51,717 bases of DNA from assembly GCA_947446575.1 (NCBI GenBank), contig CANFHC010000021.1, forward strand, positions 1-51,717, read 5' to 3'. The DNA comes from Bacteriovoracaceae bacterium. Its GTDB lineage: Bacteria > Bdellovibrionota > Bacteriovoracia > Bacteriovoracales > Bacteriovoracaceae. Positions 42,141 to 49,771 of the stretch are shown here, piece after piece. The stretch's first letter is position 1. Each line of letters opens with the position of its first letter. Made by a program: the position numbers and the translations under genes. The notes beneath the pieces are model-generated. The model did not search any database. It worked only from the letters and a program-made list of their open reading frames with translations, and was not told where the DNA came from.

Positions 42141-42161
42141 AAAAAGACAGCTGCCTTTTTT
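42141..42161 (+). terminator. Weak candidate terminator
   Basis: AAAAAG, then CAGCTG, then CTTTTTT just past the stop of the repeat protein. The stem has a mismatch and a short loop. Confidence 0.4.
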
Positions 42162-42205
42162 GGATGATACAATTTTGTCATTAACAAAATTTTGGAAACC
42201 ATTAA

Positions 42206-42934
42206 ATGCAACTGCCATTTGAAAAAACATTAATTATTATTCCTACCTATAACGAAATTGATAATATAGAAAAGATGGTTCGTACTCTCTTTTCTCTCTA
42301 CCCAGAATTATCTCTCTTGATAATCGAAGATGGCTCTCCCGATGGTACGGCAAAAGTCGTTAAATCTCTTATGACGGAATTTAAAAATCTTTTCATGATT
42401 GAACGCACTGGCAAGTTAGGATTGGGCACAGCCTATATAACAGGATTTCGTTGGGCCCTAGAAAAAGATTATGATTATGTTTTTGAAATGGACTGCGATT
42501 TTTCTCACGATCCTAAACAAATACCCGACCTCTTGGAAGCTGCTCTTACCAATGACCTTGTCATTGGATCTCGTTATATCAATGGCATTCGCATCATTAA
42601 CTGGCCTTTTAGAAGATTACTGCTTTCATATTGCGCTTCGATTTATACCCGCACGATTACCGGCATCCCCATCTTTGATACAACTGGTGGATTTAAATGT
42701 TTTAAAAAGAGTGCGCTTCTCTCGTTAGATTTTGATCGCATTATTTCTAACGGGTATTCATTTCAATTAGAGCTCAATTATAAAATTTGGTCGAAAGGAT
42801 TAAAGATAAATGAAGTTCCAATAATCTTTTATGAAAGAAGGGATGGCCAATCAAAAATGGGAGGAGGTATTATTCTGGAAGCCATTTTTGCAGTATTCAG
42901 ATTGCGCATAAAAAAAATGTTGGGGTCATTATAA
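42206..42934 (+). CDS. Family-2 glycosyltransferase, polyprenol-phosphate mannose synthase-like
   Basis: 242 residues, no membrane segment in the core. GT2 motifs: IIIPTYNEIDNIEKMV, LLIIEDGSPDGTAKV, FEMDCDFSHDPKQIP (nucleotide-sugar/metal DxD region) and IGSRYINGI, then a C-terminal amphipathic part. The pattern matches dolichol/polyprenol-phosphate mannosyltransferases that load a sugar from a nucleotide donor onto a membrane lipid carrier, used later for glycan or protein glycosylation. The lipid-carried sugar here is not known. It has no partner gene nearby. Confidence 0.88.
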   Translation: MQLPFEKTLIIIPTYNEIDNIEKMVRTLFSLYPELSLLIIEDGSPDGTAKVVKSLMTEFKNLFMIERTGKLGLGTAYITGFRWALEKDYDYVFEMDCDFSHDPKQIPDLLEAALTNDLVIGSRYINGIRIINWPFRRLLLSYCASIYTRTITGIPIFDTTGGFKCFKKSALLSLDFDRIISNGYSFQLELNYKIWSKGLKINEVPIIFYERRDGQSKMGGGIILEAIFAVFRLRIKKMLGSL

Positions 42935-42969
42935 ATTTATAAGCAAATAAATACAGTATTTAAATAGAC

Positions 42970-43641
42970 TTAGCGAATGAGAGAAATACGAGAAAAAACT
43001 TCATCGTTTAGTGGATTGTACATCATCAAAACAAGAATCCAGTAAAAGCCAAATTCAAAAATAACATACTTTAAATCAGATGGAATTAGCCCTACTAGGC
43101 CCGCGAGCACAATATAAGCACCTGTTTGAATATAGCGAGGAAGTGGAATTGCAAATCGATTGACTATCGATTTAATGCGCTGAAGTTTTGTATAAAAAAA
43201 TGGCAATACAATAAAGTAGAGTGTTGCTAAAAACTTTATCGCCAACGTGAAGATTATATTATTGAGATGAAATCCATAGACTACGAGATGATGAATATTA
43301 ACTTGCATCTTAGAATTGTGATTTTTAAAAAAATCGGGAGATTGAAAATTAAAGAGGTGTTGCCCCCAAGATATTTCATCCATGGCAAAACAAAAAAAGA
43401 GAATGCCTCCTAAAATAAGGCAAGTTGCAAACATATTTCCTCTAAAAGGTCTTAAAATGCTTGCACGGTAAAAACACATAACTGAAGCAAAGAGGATCGT
43501 ATAAAAAATCATCCACTGAAAAAATCCATCTTCAGCAACCATGGCCGATTCAAAATAAAAAAGGTCTGTGCGAGAAATATAAATCGCTAGAAATAAAAAA
43601 ATCACAAGTATGGGATACATAACCTTTTCAAAAATTTTCAA
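42970..43641 (-). CDS. Integral membrane protein of unknown function
   Basis: 223 residues with about six hydrophobic segments. A loop containing DEISWGQHLFNFQSPDFF and HNSKMQVNIHHL matches the conserved EEISWGQ...NLHN pattern of a widespread uncharacterised membrane family. Start overlaps the rpiB stop by 4 bp (43638-43641), so it is translated with ahcY-rpiB. Function unknown. Confidence 0.8.
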   Translation of the reverse strand: MKIFEKVMYPILVIFLFLAIYISRTDLFYFESAMVAEDGFFQWMIFYTILFASVMCFYRASILRPFRGNMFATCLILGGILFFCFAMDEISWGQHLFNFQSPDFFKNHNSKMQVNIHHLVVYGFHLNNIIFTLAIKFLATLYFIVLPFFYTKLQRIKSIVNRFAIPLPRYIQTGAYIVLAGLVGLIPSDLKYVIFEFGFYWILVLMMYNPLNDEVFSRISLIR

Positions 43642-44078
43642 CAGCTCTCTCCCAAATCTTCAAACTTTTTAAGACGATCAGTGTGCCTTCCACCTTCAAA
43701 GCCGCTTTCGAGCCATGAGGCTACAATCGCCTTAATTTCGTCTTCAGTATTTGTTCGAGCACCAAGGCAAAGAACATTGGCATCGTTATGCTTACGGGCC
43801 ATTTCGGCGTCGTAAGAAGAACGACAAAGTGCTGCTCTAATTCCTTTGTAGCGATTGGCCACGATGGAAACTCCGATACCTGATCCACAAAGAAGAATGC
43901 CGGTGAGCTTATTTTGAATAACTGATTTGGCTAAAGCACTAGCATAGTCAGGATAATCACATCGATCACTCGAATGCGTGCCTACATCAATAACTTCATG
44001 ATGAAGAGAGACAAGGAGTTTTTTTACAAACTCCTTAGTCTCGAAAGCTGCATGGTCTGAACCAATAACTATTTTCAT
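43638..44078 (-). CDS. rpiB: Ribose-5-phosphate isomerase B
   Basis: 146 residues, the RpiB length. Interconverts ribose-5-phosphate and ribulose-5-phosphate in the pentose phosphate pathway. IGSDHAAFETKEFVK (substrate-binding DHA), DVGTHSSDRCDYPDYA, the catalytic Cys loop ILLCGSGIGVSIVANRYKGIRAAL, and NVLCLGART all match RpiB. It lies 17 bp after ahcY, so these share a transcript. Related LacAB galactose-6-phosphate isomerases differ in length and context. Confidence 0.95.
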   Translation of the reverse strand: MKIVIGSDHAAFETKEFVKKLLVSLHHEVIDVGTHSSDRCDYPDYASALAKSVIQNKLTGILLCGSGIGVSIVANRYKGIRAALCRSSYDAEMARKHNDANVLCLGARTNTEDEIKAIVASWLESGFEGGRHTDRLKKFEDLGESC

Positions 44079-44095
44079 CTTTTTAAGTCTTGGTA

Positions 44096-45391
44096 TTAAT
44101 ATCTATAGTGTTCTGGTTTATATGGACCAGCTGGGTTGATCCCTAAGTATTCAGCTTGTGCTGAAGTTAGAGTATCAAGTTTCACACCGATTTTTTCTAA
44201 GTGAAGACGAGCAACTTTTTCATCCAAGTGTTTTGGAAGAACGTATACTTCGTTTTTATAGTTTGTGTGGTTAGCCCATAATTCCATTTGTGCCATAACT
44301 TGGTTTGTAAACGAGTTAGACATAACAAAAGATGGGTGACCTGTTCCACAACCTAAATTAACAAGACGTCCTTCAGCAAGAACGATTAGTTTCTTTCCTG
44401 ATGGCATTACGTATTGATCAACTTGCGGCTTGATATTAATTTTTTTAGCTGTCTTGTTTAAATGAGCAACTTCAATTTCTAAATCGAAGTGACCGATGTT
44501 AGCTACAATTGCTCCATCTTTCATCATCTCTAAATGCTTAGCTGTGATTACGTCACGGCATCCAGTTGCAGTTGTAAAGATGTCACCGATTTTAGCAGCA
44601 TCATCCATATTCATTACTTGGTATCCTTCCATTGCTGCTTGAAGAGCACAGATAGGATCGATTTCTGTAATGATAACTCGTCCGCCAAGACCTTTGAAAG
44701 ATCCAGCTGAACCTTTACCAACGTCTCCGTAACCAGCAACAACACAAACTTTACCAGCAACCATTACGTCTGTTGCGCGTTTAATTGAATCGACAAGTGA
44801 TTCACGACAACCGTAAAGGTTATCGAATTTTGATTTTGTAGTTGAATCGTTGATGTTGATAGCTGGAACTTTTAATTCCCCTTTCTTCACCATTTCATAA
44901 AGTCTATGAACACCAGTAGTCGTTTCTTCTGAAAGACCTTTGATACCTTTTAACATTTCTGGAAATTTAGTATGAACCATAACAGTAAGGTCACCACCAT
45001 CATCAAGAATCATGTTAAGTGGAGATCCATCAGCCCACTTAAGAGTTTGCTCAATACACCAGTCGAATTCTTTTTCAGTCATTCCTTTCCAAGCAAAAAC
45101 TGGGATTCCTGCAGCAGCGACTGCAGCAGCAGCTTGGTCTTGAGTTGAGAAAATATTACAAGAAGACCAACGAACCTCAGCTCCAAGCTCAACTAAAGTC
45201 TCGATAAGTACAGCTGTCTGAATAGTCATGTGAAGACATCCAGCAATTTTTGCACCTTTTAATGGTTTTTGTTTTCCGAATTCAGAACGAAGGGCCATAA
45301 GACCTGGCATCTCAGCTTCTGCGATTTCGATTTCTTTGCGTCCCCAGTCAGCCAGTGACATATCTTTTACTTTGTAATCCGTAAAGGCCAT
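44096..45391 (-). CDS. ahcY: S-adenosylhomocysteinase (adenosylhomocysteine hydrolase)
   Basis: 431 residues from ATG 45391, chosen for AGGGGG four bases upstream and for the family-typical start [20 protein letters not shown]; a longer frame up to 45484 adds non-family sequence. Cleaves S-adenosylhomocysteine to adenosine and homocysteine, using bound NAD. NAD-binding [40 protein letters not shown] and [11 protein letters not shown] are all intact. It recycles the methyl cycle and supplies homocysteine to the cbs-cgl genes at 17351-19953 (pathway link inferred). Confidence 0.96.
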   Translation of the reverse strand: MAFTDYKVKDMSLADWGRKEIEIAEAEMPGLMALRSEFGKQKPLKGAKIAGCLHMTIQTAVLIETLVELGAEVRWSSCNIFSTQDQAAAAVAAAGIPVFAWKGMTEKEFDWCIEQTLKWADGSPLNMILDDGGDLTVMVHTKFPEMLKGIKGLSEETTTGVHRLYEMVKKGELKVPAININDSTTKSKFDNLYGCRESLVDSIKRATDVMVAGKVCVVAGYGDVGKGSAGSFKGLGGRVIITEIDPICALQAAMEGYQVMNMDDAAKIGDIFTTATGCRDVITAKHLEMMKDGAIVANIGHFDLEIEVAHLNKTAKKINIKPQVDQYVMPSGKKLIVLAEGRLVNLGCGTGHPSFVMSNSFTNQVMAQMELWANHTNYKNEVYVLPKHLDEKVARLHLEKIGVKLDTLTSAQAEYLGINPAGPYKPEHYRY

Positions 45392-45439
45392 AATTCCCCC
45401 TAGTGGTTTTATAAAATTACTATAGAATAAATCTGACCT

Positions 45440-45469
45440 AATATAGCACTCTCTACCCTCTGGGATCAA
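45440..45469 (-). promoter_or_regulatory. Promoter of ahcY
   Basis: Minus strand: -35-like TTGATC (45464-45469), 18-bp spacer, -10 TATATT (45440-45445), about 48 bases before the ahcY start. It overlaps the leader of the divergent kinase gene at 45483. Confidence 0.55.
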
Positions 45470-45482
45470 GGTAATAAACTGC

Positions 45483-46433
45483 ATGGCTAGCTATACGCAA
45501 ATTGGACCTATTGAAGCAGAAGATATTTTGCAGCTTTATGGACGATCAAAAGTTTTAAAATTAACCCCTTTGTCTTTGGGAATCTCAAATTCAAATTACC
45601 GAGTTGATTTAGAACAGGAATCTGTCCTACTCAAAATATCCAACGATAAAAATCAACTTCAACTCGCTGAAGAACAAGCAATTTTGCTCTATTTAAATCA
45701 ACGCGGTTATCCTTACTCTCTGCGCCCTTTTGCGTTGAGCTCGGGAGAATTAGTTTATCACTACGCTCCTTACTTCGGAGTTCTCTACCCGTTTGTTGAG
45801 GGTATTCCACCTGGGCCTTCTGACTATACTTGTAAAGAAGTTGGTGCTGCCCTCGCAAGTCTTCATACCTTGAAGCACGAGGCTAGTGAGTTAAAAAAAT
45901 TGCGTCACCATGAAGCGGTTGGCTTCGGCGCTTTAGAAATTCTCAACTATTCAAAGTCGCCACTTTGTCCACCTGACTACCAAGAAGCTGTTCAGTACTT
46001 TTTCCCCGACCAATTAAAAAATTTTTTAGCCACTGATTTTGAAAAGGGAATCATTCATGGCGATCTCTATTACGACAATACTTTGTTTGATAACAATCAC
46101 CTAAGAACAGTGTTGGATTTTGAGCAGGCCGGATTGGGAGAATTCATCCTAGATTTAGGAATTTCGCTCTCCGGAACTTGTTTAGAAAAAGGGAGAATCA
46201 TAACTCCCCTTGTAAACTCTTATCTCTCAGGCTATGAAGCTATACGGCCTTTAAGAACTGAAGAAAAAAAGCACCTAGATAATGCAATTATTTTAGGACT
46301 TATGTCGATATCTCTCTGGAGAATAAAACGCTTTAAAGAAAGAAACTTGAATCCTCTGATGGAAGATTCTTATCGCGATTTAATTGTCAGAGCGATGAAT
46401 TATTATCAAATGAAACAACAAGAAAATGTTTAA
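45483..46433 (+). CDS. APH/homoserine-kinase-type II phosphotransferase
   Basis: 316 residues. Protein-kinase-like phosphotransferase fold: [13 protein letters not shown] (glycine-rich loop), VLLKISN (ATP-binding Lys), catalytic loop [14 protein letters not shown] and metal-binding [17 protein letters not shown]. Closest by feel to type II homoserine kinase (ThrB of Pseudomonas), which feeds threonine synthesis; aminoglycoside- or choline-kinase-like substrates cannot be excluded. Starts close to the divergent ahcY promoter, and the methyltransferase gene follows after 22 bp. Confidence 0.82.
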   Translation: MASYTQIGPIEAEDILQLYGRSKVLKLTPLSLGISNSNYRVDLEQESVLLKISNDKNQLQLAEEQAILLYLNQRGYPYSLRPFALSSGELVYHYAPYFGVLYPFVEGIPPGPSDYTCKEVGAALASLHTLKHEASELKKLRHHEAVGFGALEILNYSKSPLCPPDYQEAVQYFFPDQLKNFLATDFEKGIIHGDLYYDNTLFDNNHLRTVLDFEQAGLGEFILDLGISLSGTCLEKGRIITPLVNSYLSGYEAIRPLRTEEKKHLDNAIILGLMSISLWRIKRFKERNLNPLMEDSYRDLIVRAMNYYQMKQQENV

Positions 46434-46455
46434 GCATAAAGTATAGGAAAGAATC

Positions 46456-47829
46456 ATGGCAAAAAAGCCTTTTAACAATCCCGATAGAAAATACAGTGAC
46501 CGCACTCCACGTGAAGAAAGAAAGCACCGCGAAGCTCGCGAAGAGCGAAAAGTAAGTGACGTAAAATCCAACGCTCGCGCGAAAGTTAATCCCGATGGAA
46601 CAAAAGAATTTGATCAATCTACTTTTTTTGCCTCTTGCCCGCGTGAAGCTGAATCCCTTCTAGAAAAAGAAATTAGAGACCTAGGCATTACTCGTATTGA
46701 AGTAGAAAAAGGTGGAGTCGCTTTTAAATGTGAAACTGAAGAAGCACTAGATGTTCTTTTACAATCGCGAGTTGCTTCAAGAGTTTTTAAAGAAATTCAA
46801 GTTTACACAATTGTGAGTGAAAAAGATTTATACACTAAAGCAAAAGAGAAATGGTGGGATAAAGTTTTTAACGTTAATCAAACTTTTAAAATTAATACGC
46901 TTTTTGATCGCGAGACAAAAGAGCATTTTAATAATTCAATTATTTTTTCTCAGCTTCTAAAAGATGCTATCGCTGATAACTTTCGTGAAAAATTCGGTGA
47001 ACGCCCCTCCGTTGATACGGGAAGACCAGATATTACTTTTTTACTCCGTGTAGAAAAGAAACCAGGAAGTGATTTATTCAACGCCCGTATTTTAGTTGAT
47101 ATGTGTGGTGAGCCTCTTTCAAATCGTGGCTACAGAGAAGAGTCTCTTAAAGCACCACTGCGTGAAAATTTAGCTGCTGCCATTATTTTAACAACAGACT
47201 TCGATCCAGAAAAAGATTTGTTCACTGATACAATGTGTGGAACTGGAACATTTTTAATTGAAGGAATTTTAATTAAAGCAAAAGTTGCTCCGACTTATTT
47301 AAAAGTTCGTCAGTATATAGAGAAGAAAGCTCTCGTTTTTGATTTCCTAAAACACCCTTGGTTTCTTGCTGATAGAAAAGCTCACAGACTTTTTGAAGAA
47401 CGCGCTCAAGCCGTTTACAATCATTCGCTAAGTGCGATGAACGAATTGCAAACGAGACAATTTTTTGGATTTGATATTACAGAACGTGCTCTTGAAACAA
47501 CTCGCATCCATCTTCATAATGCTATGATTGATCAACAAATCGTAACCCTCAATAAAAGAGATGCCACAATGATTACGCCGATGGATAATCCTCCAGGAAT
47601 CGTTATTGCCAATCCTCCTTATGGGGAACGCATGGGTGAAGAAGAGGAGCTTAAAAAGCTTTATCACGATTACGGTGAGAATTTAAAAAAGAACTTCAAA
47701 GGTTTTAGAGCATACGTATTTACTTCGAATCCGCTGTTAAGAAAGGCTATTTCGCTCGGGACTTCTAAGCGTCATACTTTTTATAATGGTAGCTTGGAAT
47801 GTCGGTTGTTAAAGTACGATCTTTACTAA
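46456..47829 (+). CDS. RlmL-like 23S rRNA guanine-N2 methyltransferase
   Basis: 457 residues. An Arg/Lys-rich N-terminal tail (about 50 residues) precedes a THUMP RNA-binding domain (ASCPREAESLLEKEIRDLG ... GGVAFKC) and a Rossmann methyltransferase (about 230-457) with SAM motif DTMCGTGTFLIEG and catalytic IVIANPPYGERMGEE (NPPY). This matches the N2-guanine methyltransferase half of E. coli RlmL (m2G2445); the RlmK half is absent, as in many bacteria. Ribosome site AGGAAAG four bases before ATG. Confidence 0.9.
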   Translation: MAKKPFNNPDRKYSDRTPREERKHREAREERKVSDVKSNARAKVNPDGTKEFDQSTFFASCPREAESLLEKEIRDLGITRIEVEKGGVAFKCETEEALDVLLQSRVASRVFKEIQVYTIVSEKDLYTKAKEKWWDKVFNVNQTFKINTLFDRETKEHFNNSIIFSQLLKDAIADNFREKFGERPSVDTGRPDITFLLRVEKKPGSDLFNARILVDMCGEPLSNRGYREESLKAPLRENLAAAIILTTDFDPEKDLFTDTMCGTGTFLIEGILIKAKVAPTYLKVRQYIEKKALVFDFLKHPWFLADRKAHRLFEERAQAVYNHSLSAMNELQTRQFFGFDITERALETTRIHLHNAMIDQQIVTLNKRDATMITPMDNPPGIVIANPPYGERMGEEEELKKLYHDYGENLKKNFKGFRAYVFTSNPLLRKAISLGTSKRHTFYNGSLECRLLKYDLY

Positions 47830-47877
47830 TGCAGGCAAATCAGAAACAACTCCATTTACTCTAAATTTTTGAAGCGA

Positions 47878-47907
47878 GAGAGTATCAGAACTAATCTGTG
47901 TACTCTC
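47878..47907. other. Hairpin between convergent genes
   Basis: GAGAGTA (47878-47884) pairs with TACTCTC (47901-47907), with an inner CAGA/TCTG pair and loop ACTAA. It lies between the convergent ends at 47829 and 47940 but has no U tract on either side, so it is at best a non-canonical terminator. Confidence 0.3.
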
Positions 47908-47939
47908 CCTGATTCTTCAGTGAGCTTTCCGCTAAATAT

Positions 47940-49685
47940 TTATCGACAACTATGATTCCACACCACTTCATTGACTGGAACGGGCAAAGAAGTGCCTGGA
48001 AATGAAGTGGTTTCTCGCACAAAATAAAGAGTGTACTTTAATAGATCCAAGCTCTTTGAATGGGTCTCGTTCCAACGGCGGCAAAGATAGCGACCAAACC
48101 AGAGCTTATAAGTGTCATTATGATCAATCCTCAAATTGACTAAAAATTTTCTCCATTGTGAACTTGGAAAAGTTTCTTGCACATTCTCCTGTTTGTTAAA
48201 GTTAATTGGTTTGTTATTAAGAATATCCCATTTTATTCCTCCTTCTAGATTGGCTTCAGCTACAAACCATCCATCGTCTTTCATCGGTGTAGGAGCAAAC
48301 ATATTCCATTGCTGATTAAGCTGGAGCCCAAAAACAATTTCCCTCCATGGAGTGCCGACTGTGAAATATTTTGAGTTAGTGATTCCTTCAACGTTCCATG
48401 CAAATATTATTAAAATAAAAAAAGTGATAAATGATTTTTTTAGAATTCCTTCCTCAGCATAAACTTTTTCGGCTCCAACCTCATTTATCATTATTCCTAA
48501 AATTTTTCTTTTTTGACTTGTAAAATTATAGAGATAATCAAGAGGTATTTTTTTAGTCAATTGCCCTATCCCTCTTAGCAGGAAAAAATCCGACTGCTGA
48601 AGTAACTCATAAAAAACTCTTCCTCGAATAAAAACATTTTGGTCATTGACTAGTACCCATGATTTTTTTTCCTGAATATGTTTTAAAATGTTTATATCGC
48701 TGTCTCCTGAAAGGATTGTAAGATCAGATAAAAAAAGAAATTCTTTTATCAAGAAGCAGAATTTACGACAAAATCCGCAATCAGGATCATAATAAAGTGT
48801 GGACTTAATTTGAAGATTATTTTTAAAGAATTTTGATTCCCAAAAGATGGAAGGGATAAGTGCTACCCAGAGAATCATACATGCCGGAGCGAAATTTCCC
48901 AACTCGAGGGTCATCCAAATTCCAATATGAAGAGCAAAAAATAAAAATACTGTCAGGCTTCTCCAAAACGATATTTTCCATGGAATTAGTAATAATATCG
49001 GCCCGACTCCCTCTAAAGCGAAGGCAAAAAAAGAAAGAAATTTCATTAAACTAGGGAAAAAGAGAAGCTTTTTTCCAAGCGAAGTCGTGAACATATCCAG
49101 ATTCATGGCATAGTATAATGAATCAAAATTTTTATACCAGCCTGGATCCCATTTATATAGGAAGGTGAATAGATAAACGAATAAAACTTGCATAATCCAG
49201 GCAATGCTTGCAAGTCCAAAATATGCCGGTCTTATTTTGGGAGTATCACTTAAGACAGAATCTACTGAATAATATGAATTGATAGGAAGAAAAAAACTCC
49301 AAAATAATATCATTCGCAAAAGATTATCACCTCCATGATTAACGAGTGGAAATCGCGCATGAAACGACATAATTACTACCCAAGTGACAAATAAACTTAT
49401 TTTGGTTCTCCAACCAACAATTAAAAAAAGAGAAGTTATTAAGCCAATAAGCGCCACAATTAAAGCAAAGAATGCAGAGCCATTAATATTTAAAATGCTC
49501 ATCATCCATGGCAATTCAAAATTATTCATTAGAACAGATCTGGATAGAATTCCGTTGTCAGAATAGAAAGTATTGATTTGGGGAATACGATTTGCGATGT
49601 CTACAAAACAAAGTAACCCAATTAGAAAACGCGCGAATGCGAGGGATCTTAAGTCTAGTGAGAATAATGACTTGAACTTTTCCAC
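47940..49685 (-). CDS. HTTM-domain membrane protein fused to a DCC thiol-oxidoreductase-like domain
   Basis: 581 residues. The first ~290 residues hold many membrane helices in the HTTM pattern related to vitamin K-dependent gamma-carboxylase (SLDLRSLAFARFLIGLLCFVDI, VNHGGDNLLRMILFWSFFLP, QVLFVYLFTFLYKWDPGWY). Around residue 307 comes YYDPDCGFCRKFC, the CxxC of DCC/DUF393 thioredoxin-like domains. A final helix (SFITFFILIIFAWN) and a soluble tail follow. Bacterial HTTM-DCC fusions are known but without an established reaction. No Gla substrate protein was seen nearby. Confidence 0.86.
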   Translation of the reverse strand: MEKFKSLFSLDLRSLAFARFLIGLLCFVDIANRIPQINTFYSDNGILSRSVLMNNFELPWMMSILNINGSAFFALIVALIGLITSLFLIVGWRTKISLFVTWVVIMSFHARFPLVNHGGDNLLRMILFWSFFLPINSYYSVDSVLSDTPKIRPAYFGLASIAWIMQVLFVYLFTFLYKWDPGWYKNFDSLYYAMNLDMFTTSLGKKLLFFPSLMKFLSFFAFALEGVGPILLLIPWKISFWRSLTVFLFFALHIGIWMTLELGNFAPACMILWVALIPSIFWESKFFKNNLQIKSTLYYDPDCGFCRKFCFLIKEFLFLSDLTILSGDSDINILKHIQEKKSWVLVNDQNVFIRGRVFYELLQQSDFFLLRGIGQLTKKIPLDYLYNFTSQKRKILGIMINEVGAEKVYAEEGILKKSFITFFILIIFAWNVEGITNSKYFTVGTPWREIVFGLQLNQQWNMFAPTPMKDDGWFVAEANLEGGIKWDILNNKPINFNKQENVQETFPSSQWRKFLVNLRIDHNDTYKLWFGRYLCRRWNETHSKSLDLLKYTLYFVRETTSFPGTSLPVPVNEVVWNHSCR

Positions 49686-49716
49686 TTTTAAGCAATCCTT
49701 TTAAAGTTTAAAATAA

Positions 49717-49745
49717 AAATAGGGGGATATTAAATCCCCCTATTT
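49717..49745 (-). terminator. Rho-independent terminator of the collagen-like gene
   Basis: Perfect 12-bp arms AAATAGGGGGAT (49717-49728) and ATCCCCCTATTT (49734-49745), 5-nt loop; read on the minus strand it is followed by a T-rich stretch. It sits 26 bases past the stop at 49772. Confidence 0.9.
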
Positions 49746-49771
49746 CTTGTTAGTTTTTGAAAGCAAAATTA

